The position numbers and the translations under genes were made by a program. DNA of 64,000 nt, taken from contig OY294052.1 of assembly GCA_958510825.1 (NCBI GenBank), forward strand, positions 8,887,816-8,951,815, given 5' to 3'. The DNA comes from Brachypterus glaber (lineage: Eukaryota > Arthropoda > Insecta > Coleoptera > Kateretidae). Positions 55,741 through 64,000 of the stretch are shown here, one piece after another (the stretch's first letter is position 1; every line of letters begins with the position of its first letter). The notes below the pieces were generated by a model. That model made no database searches and was not told the origin of the DNA. It saw only the letters and a list, made by a program, of their open reading frames with translations.

Positions 55741-56135
55741 TATGCACCTAGTATGCGAACTAAGTCTTTAGTGTTCGAGACTGAAGTTTTTTTGCTGAGA
55801 CGGAGTCGAGGCAAAAAATCAGTCGAGAACACTTAAGACAGTTCGCATACGTGGTGCATATAGTATTTTTCTACTACCTAAAGCTAGTAACTCCAAATAT
55901 CAGTTAAAAATAAACTTTAAAAATTATTTTGACATAGCTGTCAGTTTGACAAATAAGCTAAAAAAAAGTTAGTAGTTGCCTCAAAAATTTTTCATTATTA
56001 ACCGTCGTCAATAAACAATGCTTAACAACGGTCAATAATAAATGAGTTCACTAATTTTATTGGTTGTCAAGATAAACAAGCCTTGACAACGGTAGATAAT
56101 ATGTAAGCTAGCACTTAATTAGGTAGTAGAAAAAC
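55741..56135. mobile_element. Hairpin-headed MITE (copy 1)
   Basis: A hairpin (TATGCACCTAGTATGCGAAC, TAAGTCTTTAGTGTTCGAGA mirrored at 55818-55860) is followed by TTTTTCTACTACCTAA (from about 55869), which has its own mirror TTAGGTAGTAGAAAAA at about 56120-56136. Between them lie TTGACATAGCTGTCAGTTTG and GACAACGGT-type phrases. Copy 2 is at 56560-56890. Confidence 0.65.
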
Positions 56136-56559
56136 ATATTTAATTATAAAATGCTTATGCTTACATATAAAATCTTCTGGAATGCTATTTAACTTCTATT
56201 GTTTTCTAACTGGATTAATATGCCTTATTTAACTTACCTTGATTTATATTAAAATGTTTTAAAATCTGTTTTACTTTTTAATGACATTAGTGATGCTTCA
56301 TTGCCTGCATTAAATCAATTTGCTTTTGCCTTTAAAGAACGACATGCCGAGCACAACTTTAGACATTGTTCAAAAGTAAAATTTGGCTTTAACTTTGATT
56401 AAAATTCAAAGTTAAAATTTATATTTGCCTGTGCCATATTTAGCTTTCAAATTATCATTTTACTTTATGTCGGGGTCGTCTAAGCTAATTTATGTTATGT
56501 GCTTAAAAGCATGTTGTTATAATAGGTATAATATTATGTAATAATATAATATTAGGTAT

Positions 56560-56890
56560 GTACATTACTCACCGGGTAAGCGAACCTAGTTTTTAGTGCA
56601 CGAGAGTGCTTTTTTACAAAGGCCTGCGCGAGTAAAAAAGCACTAGATGTGCACTGAAATGGTTTTCGTCGAGGTGCGTACACTATTTTTCCTACGACCT
56701 AAACATCCAAAAAACACAAAATTATCTTAATATTAGTTTGTAAATTTGAGGTTATGTGTTTGACGTTTACTAATTTTCTGACATTACATATGTAAAATCA
56801 GCTGGTGACAATCAAAGGTCCCAACCGTTGTCATAGGCAAGGGGTGGAAAATATGCGCTAACTACTAACTAGGTTGTAGGAAAAGGATTT
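56560..56890. mobile_element. Hairpin-headed MITE (copy 2)
   Basis: Hairpin GTACATTACTCACC / GGTGCGTACAC with inner AGTGCACGAGAGTGCTTTTT mirrored at 56632-56656 around GGCCTGCGCGA. Then TTTTTCCTACGACCTAA and, at 56872-56886, its mirror CTAGGTTGTAGGAAAA. The spacer shares CCGTTGTCA and TTTGACGTTT phrases with copy 1. Confidence 0.65.
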
Positions 56891-56929
56891 ATTAGCTATA
56901 AAGCATAAAAATGCATCTTTGCTTAAACT

Positions 56930-57330
56930 TAATTACTTAAATAAAATTTATTAAATTGACTGTATCTTGGAAACTAATAATCCTACGATAAAAATGATTA
57001 CCTACATATGTTTTTGTAGGGAACTAAACATTATTTTCGTTTATGCAAAAAATATTGTCCTACAATGAATAATAAGTGAGATATAGCTAAATATTATAGT
57101 TTTTGTCCATTTTCCCCTCTTGTCCTGGCTAATGTTAAGCATATTTAATGAAACGCAAACAGAAAAGGTCCTGAATCCTTTGGTGAAGGAATTTTTCAAA
57201 TCGTACATTCCGTTCAAAAGTCCAAACCTAATAAATAAGATTTACATACAGACCGACAGACAGACACCCACGTTTTTCACATTTTCTCAACGTTTCATGA
57301 CTTTCTTAAACAGAAAATACAAATAAAAGT
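56930..57330 (-). mobile_element. Helentron-like element, inverted relative of 44560-45010
   Basis: ATAATAAGTGAGATATAGCT, TAGTTTTTGTCCATTTTCCC, AGGTCCTGAATCCTTTGGTG and ACATTCCGTTCAAAAG precede the CAGACCGACAGACAGACA block (57249-57266). It ends AAATAAAAGTCCAAAC, the inverted form of the recurrent TTTGGACTTTT motif. Confidence 0.65.
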
Positions 57331-57822
57331 CCAAACTGGCGATGCTCGCGACTACATAGTTCAGTGGTAAGGGAAGTGATAAGCTGCTTAGTTGTGTGGA
57401 AGTTAGGTTAAGTCAGAATTTTAAAAGAAACTTTAAAATTAGTAAGGTGACTTACTAAAAACTTATTTCTCAGTTAAATGGAAAGCAGCTTAAATTATGA
57501 TATAACCTATTCAATTTCTTTCTATTGTTAATTCTGTTGCCAAATATTTTCCAATTTTTAAAAAGTATATGCAAATTTACCTTAGTTTGATAAATTGAAA
57601 GATATGTAAATATTTCAATTTCAAATATTCGAGTGGATAGATTGAAGTGGTTTTCAGTTTTAGCATTTTCAATATGTTTCCTGTTCCAAATTCACATATG
57701 AAATATTCAACTCAAATTTTTATGAATGTTTTATTGATGTAATATATTATATTTTAAGATGAGATAAATGTACATACTTAACCTAAATATAATAATCATA
57801 CCTACTAAATTCCGACTAAATA
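57331..57822. other. AT-rich intron stretch, nothing recognised
   Basis: No element ends or frames. Confidence 0.4.
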
Positions 57823-57870
57823 ATGACAAAAATCTTCAAAAAAAATAACACCGGCACACAAAAAAATTAC

Positions 57871-58332
57871 GCCAGGGGGTCTATTCTGGTTTCGAGCGGA
57901 TTTTTTCCGCTCGATAATTCGCGTGAAGGTCACCGAATCTCACCGACATTTAGTGAGAATTACATGTTTTGTATTCACAAAGCTCACTTCGCCTGCAGTG
58001 GATGTTCGCTTGGTCTAAACAAGGCGAACGCTCACATCCACCGTAAATCATGCGCAAACGAGTTGTTTTGGATGTCAAAAGTTATACTTTCATTAATTTT
58101 ATTCACGGATTATTTTGGTTTTGAATTTTTTGAACTGTGTTGGTATTTAGTTTTGCTGTTTACAGTTTTATTGATAATAATTATGGATTTAGACGAAATT
58201 TTGAAGGCGATCGTGGTTTTGGGAGACCTTCAGGATGCTGAAGAACAAGCTGAAGACCCTCCACGAACTTTTCTGCCGTGTAAAAGTCCATATTTGTATT
58301 TGTTTAATATATCCACTAACTCATTTTTTTGA
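57871..58332 (+). pseudogene. Possible 5' fragment of a PIF/Harbinger transposase element
   Basis: GGGGGTCTATTCTGG (about 57875) could be a Harbinger-type end. A GC-richer lead with internal inverted words (GTTTCGAGCGGA with TCCGCTCGA; GTGGATGTTCGC with GCGAACGCTCACATCCAC) follows. At 58183 an ATG opens MDLDEILKAIVVLGDLQDAE and EQAEDPPRTF, reminiscent of the acidic N-terminus of HARBI1-like proteins. The frame ends 50 codons later without the DDE domain. Recognition is tentative; the longer 169-codon frame upstream of the ATG is not convincing as protein. Confidence 0.3.
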
Positions 58333-58492
58333 AGGCGGGTTTTCCCGTTTTTTTTTCCATATTTATTTACTTTTGTGTGAGAAAATAACAATAAACATAT
58401 GGTTAGGAACAAAACAACTGATATGTAATGCGCCGACGCGTGTCGCATAATATGATTGGACATAGTTTGTATAAAAATTTGAGGGCCTAAAT

Positions 58493-59770
<1,278 letters not shown>

Positions 59771-60471
59771 TATTTAAATGGAACATATCGTCCACTAAAG
59801 GCTCTAGTTGTCTAACTCCAAATTTTTCAAAAATGAGATTTTTATCAAATTTGCTTCATTATCTGATTACCAACATACTTCAAAAAAAAAAAGTTGCATT
59901 AAACCAATATCAGCCTCAAAAAATGCAAAAATGTAAATATTTTAAGTCGCTAAGTGTCTAACTCCATCATATGATTGTGAGAAAACAATTAAATGAGAAC
60001 TGTCACTAATGTCAAACTATTTCTCGACAACAGGGGATCCCGTTTGAAATATTTGTTAGTTTACTGTTTGATGATAATTATAATTATTGCCATTAATAAT
60101 GTATATATATTATGCCTACCTAGTAGTAATATTATATATTAAATATAAAAATATAATTTTTTTGTAATAATATTACGCGATATAATACGATAGGTATCCT
60201 CTTTTATCTTCCCTTGGAGTTAGACCATTAGTGAATTTAGATTCTGTGGTTAAAATTTAATTTTCAAATAATTTATATAAAATAGATAACAATGAAAAGT
60301 TTTAAATAGATTAACACATTTCAAACATTTTTACCTGTGAACAAGCTAGTTTTAAAGTTCTAAATTGCTATAATTAAGTTTTAAATCGTTTTTTACGTCT
60401 CCTGAAAAATATGACGTTTTGGAGTTAGACCGTTAGAGCCTTTAGATGACGATATGTCCAAATAAATATTT
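59771..60471. mobile_element. 700-bp element with about 60-bp inverted ends and repeated TCTAACTCCAA
   Basis: ATTTAAATGGAACATATCGT, AAAGGCTCTAGTTGTCTAAC and TCCAAATTTTTCA at the left are mirrored by TGAAAAATATGACGTTTTGG, AGTTAGACCGTTAGAGCCTT and GACGATATGTCCAAATAAAT at the right. TCTAACTCC or its complement occurs twice more inside (about 59955 and 60215). Interior non-coding. Confidence 0.75.
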
Positions 60472-60780
60472 TTTTCCACTACAAGCTTTAGAATATACCA
60501 TTTTTTATTAGACTGTGAAATCAATTTTTCGTTTGGATTTTTCACCTATAGCAATAATAATTTTTATCCAATACATACAGATAATGAGACAATTACCAGC
60601 TTTATTTTAAATAGATAAACTCAATAATAACGCCCGCGTGGCTTTTACTTTATTGAGTGGATAATTATTTATTTTACCCACTCAACTGTCACTTGTCAAA
60701 TTATTTTCTTGTAAATGTCATTAAAATTTTTAATAAAAATATGAATTTCTAAGCTATTTATTGGATAAAACCTTGTATGG

Positions 60781-60880
60781 CACTCATGGGTAAACCGATA
60801 TTGATCTCTCGAAAATTAACCTACTTGGCGGCCGCCTCGCAGGTTAATTTTCTCATGGGCAATATCTTACTTTACCCACT
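60781..60880. repeat. CpG-loop hairpin
   Basis: CTCATGGGTAAA, GATATTG and GAAAATTAACCT on the left mirror AGGTTAATTTTCTCATGG, CAATATC and TTTACCCAC on the right. The loop is ACTTGGCGGCCGCCTCGC. It is followed by TATAAATAACTATTTCTC, as at 39187. Confidence 0.75.
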
Positions 60881-61077
60881 AGTACTATAAATAACTATTT
60901 CTCTCCTAGTAGGAGGAAATTTTATAAACAGTTGATTTCTGTCACTTTAGATGTTTCAGTTCTTTGTGCAATTTTTACTAATTAAACCCAAGAAAATAGC
61001 TTTAAATAACTTTTTATTTATTAAATATAATTAATTATAATTATTACCAATTAATAATGAATAATTAGCTAAATATT

Positions 61078-61290
61078 ATAAAAAAAAATTAAAAAAAACT
61101 AAATTTTTAAACGTCAGTTCAAAGTATTTATTTGAGCAAATGTCATCGATCAAGGCTACTTGATTTTTATTGAAATTTCAAGAAATATCATTTTTGTTAA
61201 TAATTTATTTTATTATTTGAATAAAAATAGTTAAATAGTGCTAGTAGTAAAAAAACTAATATATAAACTACGGTAGAGAAGACTATTGAT
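61078..61290. repeat. Inverted copy of the 7461-7730 repeat
   Basis: TAAACGTCAGTTCAAAG, GCAAATGTCATCGATCAA, TTTCAAGAAATATCATTTTT, GTGCTAGTAGTAAAAAAACT and CTACGGTAGAGAAGAC follow the reverse order of the other copy. Confidence 0.7.
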
Positions 61291-61615
61291 GGAACCGTTT
61301 CCGAGAAAAAATTTATATTCTAAATTATATTGATAATAATATCTGTGGCTTGGTTCTAAAAGGGCCAATGCCACTTTTTCCGTATTTTGAGTTATACAGC
61401 CCAACTAATTTTTTATTTTGATTTTGAAGTTATTGTTAAAGGAATCTAAAGAATGACACAAATGCATAGAAAAACTAAGAACAATCCTTTTAAGTACTGG
61501 GACTCGAGTAGAATGATAAGCTGAAGAACGATAAGCTCAAGAAGAAATTTTGAAAAATTTAAAGTGAATTTATGACATTTTTTTGGAAAATGGATTTTTT
61601 CATAATAAAATTAGC

Positions 61616-61712
61616 GGAGAGCCCCTAGCACAAGCATATGGCTTATTTGGGGCTCTCCATGACTTTGTGTATAATACGAATAAATAAATAAATAAATAAA
61701 TAAATAAATATA
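61616..61712 (+). mobile_element. Retrotransposon 3' hairpin and (AATA)n tail
   Basis: GGAGAGCCCCTAGCACAAGC is mirrored by GCTTATTTGGGGCTCTCC in part, then CATGACTTTGTG and nine AATA units. It is the plus-strand counterpart of 1999-2097. Only the extreme 3' end is present. Confidence 0.7.
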
Positions 61713-61753
61713 TAACCTAGAAAAGCCAATGGAAGTGCTTGTGAGATAGTGTA

Positions 61754-62178
61754 CACGGAAAGAAATTAGTGGGCTCTGCGCTATACATTATAAGATATTT
61801 GGTAACAGTGGCAAATTATAGTGATTTAAGCTATAGATTATAAGGGACACAATAACTAATATTGTTAAAAATAAATTGGAAACGATTATATATATTACAG
61901 ACACGATTATATTTATTACAGGCACTACTATAAATTTACAGAAATTTAATTATATTATAAAAATTATTAGCACGGACAATAATTAAATCTATTTAAGCTA
62001 TAAATGCCATACTATTTGTTATATTTTATTATTCACTAAACAATTAAAGTATTTCATATAAATTTTTACACTGACTGCCATAATTGTAAGAGAAAGCCTT
62101 GTATTTATATAATAAGCGATTATAATTTGCTTGGTATGTGTGTTATAGCGCTCCTAGCTATAATTTTTTTTTTCCGTG
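61754..62178. mobile_element. 425-bp TA-flanked MITE, CACGGAAA ends
   Basis: TA-CACGGAAAGAAATTA at the left mirrors TAATTTTTTTTTTCCGTG-TA at the right. The interior is rich in ATTATA and TATAAT words and non-coding. Confidence 0.8.
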
Positions 62179-62230
62179 TATCTGTTCCAAATTTTTGATA
62201 TTGGCCCTTCTAGAACCAAGCCACAGATAT

Positions 62231-62923
62231 AAAACACTAATATTTTATCTATCTAATATTTAATATTTTAAACTGCTGATTTTTAAATACAGTTTTTAAA
62301 TAGTGACTAAAGTTTAAGAGACAAAACTTGAACAAATAAGCTGATATTACAAAAGCAGATAAAAGACCAATACCAATTTAAACGTCCTTTGTCATCGTTG
62401 TCGTTTTAATTTGGGCATTAAATAAACCCCGAGATTAATATTATTAAATTATAAAATAAAACCCGGGTTATTCGAAAATCTAACTTGTTCCTAGGATACC
62501 GCACGTACGGAATCTATGCTATACCAAGTGACAAAGAAAAGCGGAATATTTAGCCAAATCATTAAATCATAAAAAAAATTTACAAGTTAAAACTTTGGTA
62601 TCAGTTAACATTTTTTTTTGTTCTCGTGCTTCATGTGCAACATCTGGATCTATTTTATACTCTGGATGTTAAACTATATTTTAATGTATACTTAAAATAT
62701 GTGAATGTAGCTGTCTGGTGTTATAGTTTATAGTATTGTTTTGTGCATGATGTGCGTGCACAAACCCCTCGAATGTGTCCTTTTGCTCTGTAGATATTCT
62801 TAATAAAAACTCTCGCACTCTCTCAATCAGTTTCTTTTTAAAAACCCACAATCCCCGAGGGCTTAAAAACCACAAAGGCGCCCAATTTCAAAATACTTAT
62901 TTAATTGTTTATTGTTTGTTTTT
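62231..62923. other. AT-rich intron stretch, nothing recognised
   Basis: No element ends. A 64-codon minus frame has no features. Confidence 0.4.
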
Positions 62924-63168
62924 AACCTCGTACTATTCTACTTAATTAAGCATCCCCTAAGTCCAGGACTTATGTGGGCTAGTAGTAGAGGGAACCACCG
63001 GCTTTAATTGACTTTTTCGAACCAATATATCTAGGGATTACGCCTTCGCCAAATTTCAATTATTAATTAACTGAAAAAGGCAATCGGCGCCAGTGAGGTT
63101 TAAACTCACGATCATTAGCTCAGTGTCAATGCTATATCGATGCCTTAGAGCGCTGAGCTAATTTTCCC
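62924..63168 (-). mobile_element. tRNA-derived SINE, full copy with a different head
   Basis: The body and A-rich tail match 9393-9640. The head (63086-63168) is a different tRNA-like sequence: A-box-like TTAGCTCAGCGCTCTAAGGC and T-arm GTGAG-TTTAAAC-CTCAC. A leucine-type class II tRNA origin is plausible. The acceptor stem does not close. The switch point lies just after the T-arm, at GATTGCCTTTTTCAG. Confidence 0.8.
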
Positions 63169-64000
63169 ATATATAATTATGTGGTTTTGCTTCAACTGGC
63201 ATAACAACAAAGTGAATTATAAAAATATTAACTGAAAAATTACTTTAAATTACTGAAAATGAATTTAAATTTAATTAAGAGAAATTATTAAAAAAAAACT
63301 ACTTCTACATTAAATTTATTTTCATACAATTGCTTCGAAGTAGAAAAAACCATTTGTACAAAAAGTCCCTAATAACTGCCAAAATCTAAAATAATATCAT
63401 TAAAGATATTCCCATATTTATTAATTAAGAAAATTAACCAATTAATTATTCTAATAAAAATGTACACCCTTTTTATGTAAACGCCTCAATGACACAAAAT
63501 TTAAGAGTACCAAATATAAAATAAACATTAGGAAAAGCAAACTTCCTGTTTAGAACAATAAGTTTCTCACTTTCTTAGAATAATAATAAAATAAAAATAC
63601 TTAATATATACAAAAAAAAAGCAAACAGGTATAAAAATTGGGAATATTTGAAAACCTAAATTACTCCTTAACCTTAAGTTTTATGAAGAGTATAAAGACG
63701 GTTTACACGGAATGTAAAACGTATTAGTTATTTATAGCGGTTGCTAAGCGTTTGCTTCATCGAAGATTACCTTCCTTATCTCGCTAGAGACTCCATATAT
63801 CGGTTCCTTAAAAGTTTTATTAAGAGAAATACCTACAATAAAGATCCTACATACAGAGCGGTCCAAAAGTCACCCCCCCCCTCTCTTAACTTTTGAACCA
63901 GTTGAGATATCGACTTCAAATTTGGAACTTTTAAATAAGATAACTTAAACTATCTTTAAGCATATATTTAATACTTTCAGCTCTTAAAATGTGGGCAGGG
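63169..64000. other. AT-rich intron stretch, nothing recognised
   Basis: The last 150 bases (GGTCCAAAAGTCACCCCCCC, then GAGATATCGACTTCAAATTT) resemble the flank of the Helentron-like block at 301-400 and may be the start of another copy cut by the window edge. Confidence 0.4.

Larger units (their letters stand above)
61339..62230. mobile_element. 892-bp TIR element hosting two nested insertions
   Basis: ATATCTGTGGCTTGGTTCTA and AAAGGGCCAAT at the left are mirrored at 62200-62230 with one mismatch. Inside lie a retrotransposon tail (61616-61712) and a TA-flanked MITE (61754-62178), leaving about 370 bp of its own sequence. The order of events is therefore outer element first. No transposase. 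Confidence 0.8.

Overview
The window is AT-rich eukaryotic DNA from an insect or a close arthropod relative. The only host protein-coding sequence I can support is two exons of one plus-strand gene, a neuroligin (cholinesterase-like postsynaptic adhesion protein): exon A at 29859-30065 and exon B at 52864-53333. They join in frame across a 22.8 kb intron (a glycine codon is split 1+2), have consensus GT/AG borders, and read as continuous arthropod neuroligin ectodomain. Neither end of the gene is in view: exon A begins inside a codon after an acceptor site and exon B ends at a donor site. I found no further exon in 1-29858 or 53334-64000. The order of insect cannot be fixed from the sequence; large introns packed with non-autonomous transposons would suit a large-genome beetle or similar species.

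Almost everything else is mobile-element debris, and the interest lies in how it is layered. (1) Non-LTR retrotransposon 3' ends, all 5'-truncated: reverse-transcriptase C-terminal remnants at 13209-14040 (-), 25488-25940 (-) and 27826-28021 (+), plus tails at 1694-1925, 1999-2330, 20490-20650, 22988-23800, 48820-48962 and 61616-61712. (2) A tRNA-derived SINE family with copies at 9393-9640, 62924-63168, 46238-46560 (split) and 35456-35580; the two full copies have the same body but different tRNA-like heads. (3) Several elements with an internal (GTCY)n block, the hallmark of DINE-1/Helentron-type non-autonomous Helitrons. (4) Many MITEs and foldback elements, some with clear target-site duplications: TA-flanked CACNGNAAA elements, a PIF/Harbinger-like insertion with TAA, two insertions with 8-bp duplications, and one with a 10-bp duplication. 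(5) A class of 80-150 bp hairpins with CpG-bearing loops.

The best individual loci are: a foldback element at 50019-50569 whose inverted repeats are 16-bp minisatellite arrays, flanked by an 8-bp target duplication and sitting inside the neuroligin intron; a tandem duplication at 47747-48745 that preserves both the filled and the empty site of a 145-bp MITE; a nested palindrome at 21100-22441; and a 254-bp hAT-like MITE at 37060-37313 whose two other copies share the right flank but have a different left flank joined close to the element's terminus, these two then duplicated in tandem (40719-42171). A run of 200 Ns at 32883-33082 is an assembly gap. I see no evidence for a previously undescribed multi-gene system.
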